This document shows positions 1-6,583 of a stretch of 10,500 nucleotides of DNA, piece after piece; positions within the stretch are counted from its first letter, which is position 1; every line of letters begins with the position of its first letter. The DNA comes from Cristatella mucedo. Its lineage: Eukaryota; Bryozoa; Phylactolaemata; Cristatellidae. Under the pieces are notes generated by a model that saw nothing but the letters and a program-made list of their open reading frames with translations, did no database searches and was not told the DNA's origin. A program made the translations under genes and the position numbers. The stretch covers positions 2,047,001-2,057,500 of the forward strand of contig WPIO01000012.1 in the NCBI GenBank assembly GCA_009760855.2, in the 5' to 3' direction.

Positions 1-592
1 CCTTATGGGCCACCGTGAGAACTTGGTTCTGTATCCATTGATCAAACCGAGATTCATCGCTGCTCTTTCAGCAAGTTAGGACTGAAAGCGCATGATCTCA
101 TAAATGTAAGATACAAAAATGCTAGCTGATTTAACAGCCCCTTGTGTATTGCGTCAGAACCGAGATTGATTGAAGCTCCATCAGTAAAAGAGAAGTGAAA
201 TCACGTGATATCGTAGGCCGGTATATCTCCAAGCTGTGAGTTAATGGGTTTCATAATGGCTATTTCGTAAGACATATCTGTGGAGCTGCATTGATATTTC
301 AGTGAAAGGTCACTGAGGACCAGGACACTTGGATTGCTCGCAGAATCTAATGTAACTGTGCCTGCATAGGTGATTTTAATAATTAATCTTAACAACTTCA
401 GAGACACACTGGGCTTGCCATAACTAGTAAGTTGGTTTTATCACCAGTCAATTCGAGAAAGTTTGCTGCTATCTATGGACAGTCGTCAATGTCAGCATTG
501 CATGCAGATAGAAAGTTAAGAGAGCCTATTGTGTTTGAAGGATGGGAGCAATCAAAGCAGAAGTACAGCTGTGTGCTTTCGGCATAGAGTAG
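1..592. other. Non-coding flank without a recognised gene
   Basis: This is mixed-composition sequence with no long open frame and no recognised transposon ends. The only protein-like segment is the short minus-strand frame at 201-361, listed separately. A nonamer ACCGAGATT occurs twice (around 48 and 163), too short to call a repeat. I see no promoter or RNA gene here. Confidence 0.5.
201..361 (-). CDS. Possible terminal exon, unknown protein
   Basis: On the minus strand an AG acceptor (CCTATGCAG) ends at 362. It is followed by about 53 codons ending in TGA at 201-203. The predicted peptide contains the stretches SVLVLSDLSLKYQC and MSYEIAIMKPINSQLG, which read like ordinary globular protein rather than low-complexity chance translation. 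The intron phase would be 1. The upstream pyrimidine tract is weak (TTAATTATTAAAATCACC) and no poly(A) signal is seen just downstream. I do not recognise the family. It could equally be a chance open frame, since 68 codons is not rare at this base composition. If it is a real exon, the rest of the gene would be on the minus strand to the right, where the hAT insertion lies at 601-786. Confidence 0.2.
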
Positions 593-600
593 GCCTTGAT
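593..600. repeat. Left target-site duplication of hAT element
   Basis: GCCTTGAT immediately precedes the CAGCGGTTCT terminus. It matches the octamer GCCTAGAA after the right end at 6 of 8 positions. Eight bp is the standard hAT duplication length, and the two mismatches suggest an old insertion. Confidence 0.65.
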
Positions 601-786
601 CAGCGGTTCTTAACTAATTGGTCTCGACCCCTTTGGGGGTCGAACGACCCTTTCACAGGGGTCGCCTAAGACCATATTATTGGCCGGGTTACGTTAATTG
701 GCCGGTTAATTTTTAGGCGTGCGGGTCGCCACGACGTGAGGAACTGTATTAAAGGGTCGCAGAGTTAGGAATATTGAGTACCATTT
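601..786 (+). mobile_element. SPIN-like non-autonomous hAT element (MITE)
   Basis: This 186-bp element begins CAGCGGTTCTTAAC and ends with a degenerate inverted copy (ATTGAGTACCATTT), which is 10 of 14 complementary with one small indel. Subterminal GACCC/GGGTC blocks recur, as in CGACCCCTTTGGGGGTCG near the left end and AAAGGGTCGCAGAGTTAGGA near the right end. These are typical hAT transposase-binding arrangements. From memory, the left 75 bp and right 65 bp closely follow the SPIN (Space Invader) hAT consensus, including CCTTTCACAGGGGTCGCCTA and GAGGAACTGTATTAAAGGGT. The centre is different or degraded. There is no coding capacity, so it would have been moved in trans. Degenerate 8-bp duplications flank it. 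The family assignment rests on recollection of the consensus, not on a search. Confidence 0.8.
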
Positions 787-794
787 GCCTAGAA
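787..794. repeat. Right target-site duplication of hAT element
   Basis: GCCTAGAA follows the right terminus and pairs with GCCTTGAT at 593-600 (6 of 8 identical). The agreement fixes the right border at 786 rather than 787. Confidence 0.6.
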
Positions 795-1035
795 TGTGCT
801 TGGCCAGCGATTTGGCGATTGAGGGAGGTCATAAATTGGGAGCAGAAGCAGAAGCAGATCTATCCCTCAGCTTTATTGGTTTCTAGGATGATGACTACTG
901 TTCAATGCCACCCATCAGCACTCTAGACGCTGCCACTGAAAAGAACCTGAACTGTTGCCGTGCTGTGCCAGCGTTGCCCACGGGGGATACTGAATCCTTG
1001 TCTAGGCTATTAACCGATGCTGCCAAGGAGGTAGA
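795..1035 (+). other. 5' flank of receptor gene with acceptor-like sites
   Basis: Two splice-acceptor-like sites lie here: TTTATTGGTTTCTAG ending at 886, and TCCTTGTCTAG ending at 1005. After 886 a frame stays open to a TGA at 1037-1039, out of phase with the receptor. The receptor frame itself is open only back to 1006, because TAG at 1003-1005 closes it. An exon starting at 1006 would add ten residues, including two adjacent cysteines, before the annotated ATG. I cannot decide between these boundaries from sequence alone. No signal peptide is encoded in either frame, so upstream exons must lie elsewhere. Confidence 0.4.
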
Positions 1036-2700
1036 ATGACGCTTTCTTGCTGCCGTGATCTGACGCAAGACGTTGACTGGCTGAGACCTACGTATGTTGA
1101 CTACAGGCGATGCTGTGTTTCTCTCTATTTATACAGGCTCACTGGTTGCCAGCAGCGGTGGATCAAACCGAATAACGTGCCTCCCCTGGCTGACTGCTTT
1201 GGGTCCGTATACTACCGGGCCTGCCCTCCGAACTCAATGCCATCGGTGCAAGCTGCTTGCACGGATAATCCAGTCAAACGCTTTTACGATTCCAAAAACA
1301 GTGTTGTGTACCGGAATTACAACTGCTCGCTGTGCTACTCTGTCCAAGACCCGGACTGGTCATGCAACCAATGGGGTGTCGGCTTTGACGATGCACCGGA
1401 TGCTGGTCTGAAAGCTTTACTGGCCGTTTACGATTGCCCGAAGCAATTGGCCACGTTTGCCACAGAGGACGAACGAAAGCTATGGACGGCGGCGTGTCCA
1501 GGAATTACGTTCGACAGAGGCAACTGCTCAGACACGCTGAGCACAGCAGCCCTGCTCGCCATGTATAGCAGCAACCCCACGGACGATTATGATATTAATT
1601 TGCATGGCGTCTGGGTCAGATATAACGCGTCGTACACAGCCTGCGCCAGTTGCCAGCTATCTAACCACTCTGTTGAAGCAGTTGGGAACACTTCGCACTT
1701 CGAAAACTCAAATCCGGGAAACATAACGCTGGACGGGATTACGTATTCTCTGCCTTTATTTAAACTCGCCACTGGGGCCGGCGGCTACGTGACCTGCTCT
1801 GCAGCACCTTTCGATGGACCGAAAGATAAATGCACGGCACTGCCGAGCGTGGTTAGCCAGGTGCTGATGGCACTATCGCTGCTGGGACTGGCGCTCTATG
1901 CGGTCGCCTACGGCCTCCTGCAGTCGCTGCGAAATCTTCCCGGGCAGATCGTGCTGCACCAGTCGGCGGCCTTCTTCGTCGGCTTCCTCCTGTTCATGCT
2001 TCGGCTCCCGGCAGGGGTCGCTTCCGACGGCGCCTGCATGGCACTCGGCGTGCTCAGTCACTTCTTTTTCCTCGCCGCATTCACCTGGACCGCCGTCTAT
2101 GCTGTCGAGGTGGTGAGAGCTCTCGGAATTCAAGCCTATGGCGCCGGCTTCACCAAGCGGCGACTTCGTTACATCATCGTCGGTTGGCTAGTTCCAGTTC
2201 TCATCACCATCGCAGCGGTGGCCACTGACTGGGGCACGCATGACAACGACTTTCGGCCAGCCTACGGTCGACCACAGTGCTTCATCAACAGCGCCAGGGG
2301 CCAGCGAATATTCTTTACTGCGCCACTGGCGCTCTGCCTGCTCATCGACGTGCTGATTTACGTGTACGTAATCATCCGGCTTGTGATAATCAGCCGTCAG
2401 ACTAAGATGGTTCGCGACGCTCATCACGAGAAGCTCTTTCTCGCCATCAAGCTGGTGTTCGCGCTCGGCATCACGTGGATCTTTGCTGTCCTTGCGTCCG
2501 CCACGGGCGACTGCACACTGGTGTACATATTCGAGCTGCTCAACTCGATGCAAGGACTTTTCGTATTCTTGATTTTCGTATGCAACGCCAAAACGTCAGG
2601 GCAGATACACAAGAAAGTCAAGGCCCATAAATCGACAACAAGCGCAGCTAGCACGAGAATGACACTTTCTTCGCAAGACTCTCCGGTGTCAGTTATGTGA
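1036..2700 (+). CDS. Methuselah-like family B (secretin-type) GPCR, 3' exon
   Basis: The 554 residues encode a plasma-membrane seven-helix receptor. Residues 1-265 form a cysteine-rich ectodomain (CCRD at 5-8, GC..RW at 37-42, LADC at 51-54, YRNYNCSLC at 92-100) with sequons at N96, N163, N197, N210, N218 and N229. Helices lie near 272-296, 306-324, 332-356, 378-398, 426-452, 467-488 and 493-516. Family B marks are GWLVP at the TM4 start (383-387), the C334-C415 pair expected to link TM3 and ECL2, and LLNSMQGLFVF in TM7 (501-511). No GPS/GAIN cleavage motif precedes TM1, which favours the Methuselah type over adhesion GPCRs. The tail is short and Ser/Thr-rich, ending VSVM. There is no signal peptide at the ATG, and the frame is open 30 bp upstream to a TAG that doubles as an acceptor, so this is probably a 3' exon and the ATG may not be the start. 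The ligand is unknown; such receptors usually signal through G proteins. Confidence 0.85.
   Translation: MTLSCCRDLTQDVDWLRPTYVDYRRCCVSLYLYRLTGCQQRWIKPNNVPPLADCFGSVYYRACPPNSMPSVQAACTDNPVKRFYDSKNSVVYRNYNCSLCYSVQDPDWSCNQWGVGFDDAPDAGLKALLAVYDCPKQLATFATEDERKLWTAACPGITFDRGNCSDTLSTAALLAMYSSNPTDDYDINLHGVWVRYNASYTACASCQLSNHSVEAVGNTSHFENSNPGNITLDGITYSLPLFKLATGAGGYVTCSAAPFDGPKDKCTALPSVVSQVLMALSLLGLALYAVAYGLLQSLRNLPGQIVLHQSAAFFVGFLLFMLRLPAGVASDGACMALGVLSHFFFLAAFTWTAVYAVEVVRALGIQAYGAGFTKRRLRYIIVGWLVPVLITIAAVATDWGTHDNDFRPAYGRPQCFINSARGQRIFFTAPLALCLLIDVLIYVYVIIRLVIISRQTKMVRDAHHEKLFLAIKLVFALGITWIFAVLASATGDCTLVYIFELLNSMQGLFVFLIFVCNAKTSGQIHKKVKAHKSTTSAASTRMTLSSQDSPVSVM
1135..1136 (+). promoter_or_regulatory. 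Strong internal splice-acceptor-like AG
   Basis: A textbook pyrimidine tract (TGTTTCTCTCTATTTATACAG) ends here, inside the open frame, next to the conserved ectodomain segment that begins LTGCQQRW. It may be an alternative or the true exon start, in which case the first 33 codons of the open frame would be intronic. Against that, CCRDLTQDVDWLRP upstream looks like genuine ectodomain sequence with the paired cysteines expected of this family. Confidence 0.35.
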
Positions 2701-2839
2701 GGCTACGTCTTGACTTTTGTGTTTCTCTACTATCAGGCTTGCTTGGCTATGCAGTGAGACTTCTACAGATGTAGCCAACTTTAGAACTTGAAAAACCACG
2801 TTACGCCACTTCCCTCTGAACGGCAATAGCAGTCGGGGG

Positions 2840-2845
2840 AATAAA
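2840..2845 (+). terminator. Candidate poly(A) signal of receptor gene
   Basis: AATAAA lies 140 bp after the receptor stop codon, in a plausible 3' UTR. A T-rich stretch (CCTCTTTTAAATTCCTTG) follows about 25-40 bp downstream, consistent with a cleavage/polyadenylation region. If used, the mature transcript ends before the duplicated tail copy at 3107. Confidence 0.5.
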
Positions 2846-3106
2846 TTCATCGACTTACGGTCCAGTCATCCTCTTTTAAATTCCTTGAACCTTATGTGTC
2901 TTTGGTTGACACGCCCATCTCATCGACTTAATTTTTGGTCTGCTACTACATTACTCACTCCTCTTAGCAACCCTTGCTTGCGAATCGACCTCTAATCCTA
3001 TGGTGACCGTGCCTTCGGTGCATGCGGTACTAAAAACTTGAATTGTTCGCCAACTGATAGCAAGACACCCCCTGATCTGACGACATTGAAAGAAAAATCT
3101 ATGCAG
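2846..3106 (+). other. Spacer between receptor gene and duplicated tail
   Basis: I find no homology here to the receptor TM1-TM6 coding sequence. The undecamer TCATCGACTTA occurs twice (near 2848 and 2917). The segment ends ATCTATGCAG just before the TM7 copy; that AG could act as an acceptor, but its pyrimidine tract is poor. Confidence 0.4.
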
Positions 3107-3250
3107 GAGTACATATTTGAGCTGCTGAAGTCGATGCAGGGACTTTTCGTATTCGTGATTTTTGTCTGCGACGCCAAAACGTCATGGCAGATGCACAAGA
3201 AAGTCACGGCCCATAAATACGCTTTCTACGAAAGACTCTCTGGTGTCAGG
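3107..3250 (+). pseudogene. Partial duplicate of receptor TM7 and C-tail
   Basis: Bases 3109-3219 align without gaps to 2523-2633 of the receptor with about 11 differences in 111 (roughly 90 percent). Both encode YIFELL.SMQGLFVF and the conserved basic KT..Q.HKKV.AHK tail. After 3219 the copy lacks 29 bp present in the receptor, then matches again (CTTTCT to GTGTCAG), so the last residues are shifted out of the parental frame. The conserved TM7 asparagine (LLNSM) is lysine here (LLKSM), unusual for this receptor class. There is no trace of TM1-TM6 nearby. It is most simply a decaying segmental or exon duplication. An alternative terminal exon is possible because similarity starts exactly after an AG, in the parent's codon phase. 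The open frame runs on to 3337 with unrelated residues. Confidence 0.75.
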
Positions 3251-3820
3251 CTCGAGCTTTGGGTCCAGGAGGAAATCTGTGCTTGGTATGAAGAGCTTTT
3301 CGCTAGTATTTCTCGCAATGTACGCTCACGAATATGAACCGAATACTTCTCGGTGAGTGCATGAAAATTTACCTCTGACGGTATGCAATTGCCGGCCGGT
3401 GTATCGATACAGACTTGGTCGCGAAAAGTCTGACACATCTCATGGCGACAATGTCTTGTCTTCAAAGTAACTCGACGATTCAATCGTCTTTAAGCGGCAG
3501 TTCAACACCGCCATTGATTAGTGCCAGAAATTGGAAGTCACTGGTCACCAGCAGCTTGATATGACCTCATTTCCTTTAAGACGGCGACCAACCTTACCGA
3601 CTCCATTACCAATGGTGGACAAGCTTGCACGAACACGCTTGCCTTGTTTTTTTCTATCGTCTGAGTAAGAACAACTCACTCGCTGATTTCAGGAACAGCC
3701 GGGAGTTCTAGACTGACAACGATATACGTAGGGATTCAATATCAAGAAAAATTTTCATTGCAGGCATCAAGACATTGAGTTATATCCAATGAAAAACTCA
3801 TTAGAGAAACTGCTGTTGCT

Positions 3821-3825
<5 letters not shown>
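3251..3825. other. Intergenic, no recognised feature
   Basis: No long open frames, transposon ends or tRNA-like boxes were found. The open frames present are short and show no protein-like pattern beyond the end of the duplicated receptor tail. Confidence 0.45.

Positions 3826-3864
<39 letters not shown>
3826..3864 (+). repeat. (CT)n microsatellite
   Basis: An uninterrupted TC/CT dinucleotide run of 39 bases is followed by a degenerate zone with CACTCACTGACTC, CACACACTCTCTCTCC and similar to about 3900. Its near-perfect state suggests it is young or still variable in length. Confidence 0.95.
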
Positions 3865-3869
<5 letters not shown>

Positions 3870-3900
3870 ACTCACTGACTCAAACACACACTCTCTCTCC

Positions 3901-4238
3901 CGTCACATTTATTCGAAAAGCAGGCAATGAGCTTCTGCTTCTGCAGAGCACCAAGAAAGCTTGAAGGGTGATGTTAGCAGGGGTGGCTCCTGAGAGTCGA
4001 ATGCCAGAAAACGCTTCGTAATATAGAGACGCACTGTACATACGGCAGAGCAGGTGCTGCTTTACTAACAGCTTTGCAATCCTCCAGCATATTAAAAGTT
4101 TCTACAAAGATTTGTATCTCTGTTAGGATGGCATGGAAGTTTCTCATTGTGACAGACGAATGAGAGTTGTTTTGATTTTATTGACTGGAGCTTATTATGC
4201 GAATAAATAGCGATATTATGTATATCACTCTATTTGAG
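3901..4238. other. Intergenic, no recognised feature
   Basis: Sequence is moderately AT-rich toward the right end (GCGAATAAATAGCG around 4200). I see no gene, no pol III boxes and no terminal inverted repeats. Confidence 0.4.
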
Positions 4239-4310
4239 AGCGCCTAGAGAGAGATTAAGTTCTCTGAGGGCGCTTTATCAAGTGAATTATTATTATTATT
4301 TATTACTATT
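4239..4310 (+). repeat. Hairpin plus ATT-rich tail, dispersed repeat copy 1
   Basis: The arms AGCGCCTAGAGAGA (4239-4252) and TCTCTGAGGGCGCT (4261-4274) are complementary at 11 of 14 positions with an 8-nt loop. The right arm continues into CTTTATCAAGTG and an ATT/ATTT microsatellite. A 19-bp core (4260-4278) recurs exactly at 7685-7703, again followed by AAGTG and an ATT run. A hairpin followed by a short-unit tail is typical of the 3' end of LINE/SINE retroposons; which family is not clear. Confidence 0.55.
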
Positions 4311-4588
4311 TACGAGATAGCTGAGATATCTGGCAGTGGCGGGGCTAGTGGTACCAAAGGCTACGTATGCATTGCAGCTACTGTATATGGTTGTCCCTCA
4401 TGTGATTGATCACTTCAATCCTGTTCACTGTGCCACCATGAAGTTACCCTAAGCTAAATTTACTCACATAACGTGATTTTGTTGATCATTTATCAAACGA
4501 AAAGTAATTTACAGAACTTCCAGGACTGCTGCCAGATTATGACAATGAGTTTCCAGCAAATCGGGTAGTATCACCACATATATGTTTA
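4311..4588. other. Intergenic, no recognised feature
   Basis: No supported coding or repeat feature was found. It separates the hairpin-tailed repeat from the SINE-like element. Confidence 0.35.
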
Positions 4589-4680
4589 GGGGACGTGGTA
4601 ACCCAGGAGGTAAGGTGATCGCTATTCGCGACCGAAGTCCTCGGTTCAAATGCTGCAGTGGGTGGTCCTGTATTTCCAAG
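4589..4680 (+). mobile_element. tRNA-derived SINE head, degraded
   Basis: A box A-like block (TGGTAACCCAGG, 4596-4607) and a box B-like block (GGTTCAAATGC, 4643-4653) are 47 bp apart, the spacing of an internal pol III promoter in a tRNA. After box B the sequence runs GCAGTGGGTGGTCCTGTATT, the kind of tRNA-unrelated transition seen in arthropod SINEs. The acceptor stem and T stem do not pair, so it is not a functional tRNA gene. The 3' limit is uncertain: an AAGGCTTT-like repeat (near 4707 and 4731) and AAAAAAATTAC near 4750 could mark the tail. Confidence 0.5.
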
Positions 4681-4759
4681 TGCAAGCGGTGGTGATAGCC
4701 GTTAAGGCTTTTCTGTTGCTATCGAAATAAGGCTTTAAATCGGCTATTTAAAAAAATTA

Positions 4760-5293
4760 CGGTGGTGGTGGACGGCAGCGTGTCCAAAAGGAACTGGGCT
4801 TGGATGGATACGCTATTCGCTTTCGCTCAATGAGCATGAAAATCAGAAGGTTCCGATAAAGTATGCAATCAGCCATTGACCAAAGCACTGCCGGAGGGGA
4901 CTGCTGGGTTTCTCTTAAGAATTATATATGGATTTAGAGTCTGCTGTCCTCATTTTATTGGTTTCTAGCATCAGTATTAAACCAAAAATATTTCAGTTCG
5001 CGTCCGATCGTCTGCACGTCTGTCCAGAGCATAACGGAAGCCTGGGTACGTTCAAGGGACAGCTGGTATTGCATCGACCCGCGATCGGGTTGCAGGAAGG
5101 AGGAGCAACTTTAAAGGGTCACTAGGTTGTAAGTGCATCGGACAGTTAACACGGCGTCATTTTGCGTGCAAACAGACAAGTTTCTGCTTTCAATAGCAGC
5201 AAGTTTAAAAATACAATGACCAAATACTCTTTATATTTTCGTCAAATGAACGCGTTTTAGATATATCTTTATATTTTAGACTTTATTCTGAAA
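4760..5293. other. Intergenic with exon-like fragment near 4997-5047
   Basis: The pentadecamer TTTATTGGTTTCTAG at 4954-4968 is identical to the acceptor-like site at 872-886. A second acceptor-like AG (AATATTTCAG) ends at 4996 and a donor-like GTACGT begins near 5048. The bases between are CpG-richer than their surroundings (TTCGCGTCCGATCG). One frame reads CPEHNGSLGTFKG, but no family is recognised and the interval may be non-coding. ATATATCTTTATATTTT-type AT-rich sequence fills 5220-5290. Confidence 0.25.
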
Positions 5294-5403
5294 CCCTAAA
5301 TCTAAGGAACATGTAATCCCTGAACACAAAAATCCTAAACTCTGAACCCAAAATCCTTTGCCCAAAACTTAAAATCCTAAACTCTAAATTCTAAACCTAC
5401 AAG
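5294..5403 (+). repeat. Degenerate telomere-like heptamer array
   Basis: About 15 seven-base units run in a common register, clearest at 5326-5395: TCCTAAA, CTCTGAA, CCCAAAA, TCCTTTG, CCCAAAA, CTTAAAA, TCCTAAA, CTCTAAA, TTCTAAA. The consensus is close to CCCTAAA, with an exact unit at 5294-5300. Units differ by substitutions only, so the period is retained over at least 70 bp. Arthropod telomeres are usually CCTAA pentamers, so this is either a diverged interstitial telomeric tract or an A/C-rich minisatellite that resembles one. Confidence 0.6.
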
Positions 5404-5641
5404 ATTTTCGTATTACATGTTTATTTGCATAAGCAAGTAGACGCACATGGCACCATGTTTAACCGTCTGCTACTCGGCACAGCTTACATTGCATAAAATT
5501 CACTGTCTGCGTAAATAAACGATGCATATTAGCTACGTCGAATAGTCAGATATATTTGTATATATATTTAAATTATTTATTTTTATAACACCATCCTAGG
5601 AGAACTAAATCTCAATCCCGGAACACTCATCATATGCCACA
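5404..5641. other. AT-rich intergenic spacer
   Basis: The segment contains an AT-rich block near 5550-5590 (TATATATATTTAAATTATTT). No gene or defined repeat was found. Confidence 0.4.
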
Positions 5642-5727
5642 CGGTTTGAACTCCTTCCCCGATCAAAACCATCAAATGCATTCACCTTGTCCACAACCAT
5701 CAGGCAAAGAACTTAACCGCTGGGCCA
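5642..5727 (-). mobile_element. Pol III promoter-like pair, possible SINE or tRNA relic
   Basis: On the minus strand TGGCCCAGCGGTTAAG (box A at 5727-5717) closely fits the D-arm of leucine/serine tRNAs. AGTTCAAACCG (box B at 5652-5642) fits the T-arm consensus. The 75-bp spacing exceeds that of normal class II tRNAs and the stems do not fold cleanly. It is therefore a relic or a SINE head rather than a working tRNA. The 61-bp dispersed repeat lies upstream on the same strand (5929-5869), so both could belong to one composite element. Confidence 0.35.
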
Positions 5728-5868
5728 AATCAGGGTGGTTCAAATTAGCACTCAAATGCTTGTATTTCTTGAAAGAATTCTGGACGAGTTTTTCTACTCT
5801 GAGCGGCTGGAGGCTTGGAGAACCGGCCAATGAGAACAGGGTAATCTCTGCATACTCTTTCACTGGCT

Positions 5869-5929
5869 CGTACCGAAAGCCGCTTAGACTTAAAGTGCGC
5901 TATGCAAAGCTCTGATGCGTAACACCCAC
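5869..5929 (-). repeat. 61-bp dispersed conserved repeat, copy 1 (inverted)
   Basis: The reverse complement of this interval aligns without any gap to 8955-9015, with 53 of 61 bases identical. Fully conserved blocks are GTGGGTGTTACGCA at the start, TAGCGCACT in the middle and CTAAGCGGCTTTCGGTACG at the end. Sequence similarity ends abruptly at both borders. It has no recognised identity. A CCAAT-box-like GGCCAATGAGAAC lies about 45 bp away (5825-5837). Confidence 0.7.
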
Positions 5930-6583
5930 TTAGTCACTGCGTCGTTGCAGAGTTATAAACAGGGTTGCATTATGTTAAATTACAGTCTATGACCTAAAGA
6001 GCTAGACCGTCTGTTGCTAACATGGGTGGAATTACTGTCTATAGAGGACCTGAGGGTACGCCGAGGCTGAAATGGTGTAGCAGTTTAGCTACGGTATGAA
6101 GAAGCCAAACTGTAGTGATTGTGTTCTGTATTCTACGACCTACGAGAAGCTATCGCAGGTCCTTCAGAAAACGTCAGACTCCTGCTTAAACCTCTGCAAT
6201 TTGTTGATCAACCTCACTGCAATATTCATAGTAAGCTGCAGTGGCTCAAAGGCTTTCTTTTGGTCTCCCGACTATGATTTAATTGCAGTAGTCTAGCCTG
6301 GACAGGACCAGGGAGCTGATTACATTTTTACTAAGCCACTATGTTAGATATTCCATAATCTTGGAAATACATCGTAGGTAATCGCTAGATGTGACGGCAG
6401 TTGTCTTAGAAGCTTTAAAAATTAAACTATCTATTAAAGAGGACACCTAAGCACCTGATAATTATCACACAGAAGCATTGCCAATTAGACGAGAAAAAGT
6501 CTCATAGTTCTGCCGCAAGATTCGTGTGTCCTAGGATGTGAAGTTTTGCTTAATTCGTTTTTAGTTTGAGGAAATTTACTTAC
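5930..6583. other. Intergenic, no supported gene
   Basis: A 66-codon plus-strand frame at 6096-6296 shows a cysteine- and leucine-rich peptide but no flanking splice signals I would trust. Nothing else was recognised. Confidence 0.4.

Noticed and set aside
1780-1850. A GPS/GAIN autoproteolysis site before TM1
   Set aside because: The segment has cysteines but not the conserved HL.(S/T) cleavage motif, so an adhesion GPCR was not called.
1873-2654. Minus-strand and shifted frames inside the receptor gene
   Set aside because: They mirror the coding bias of the receptor and have no independent signals.
3826-3900. CRISPR-like or regulatory array
   Set aside because: It is a plain dinucleotide microsatellite without spacers.
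4589-4662. Functional tRNA gene
   Set aside because: The boxes are present, but acceptor, D and T stems do not pair.
4928-5125. 65-codon plus-strand frame as a gene
   Set aside because: No homology is recognised, there is no start context, and internal acceptor-like sites make the frame doubtful.
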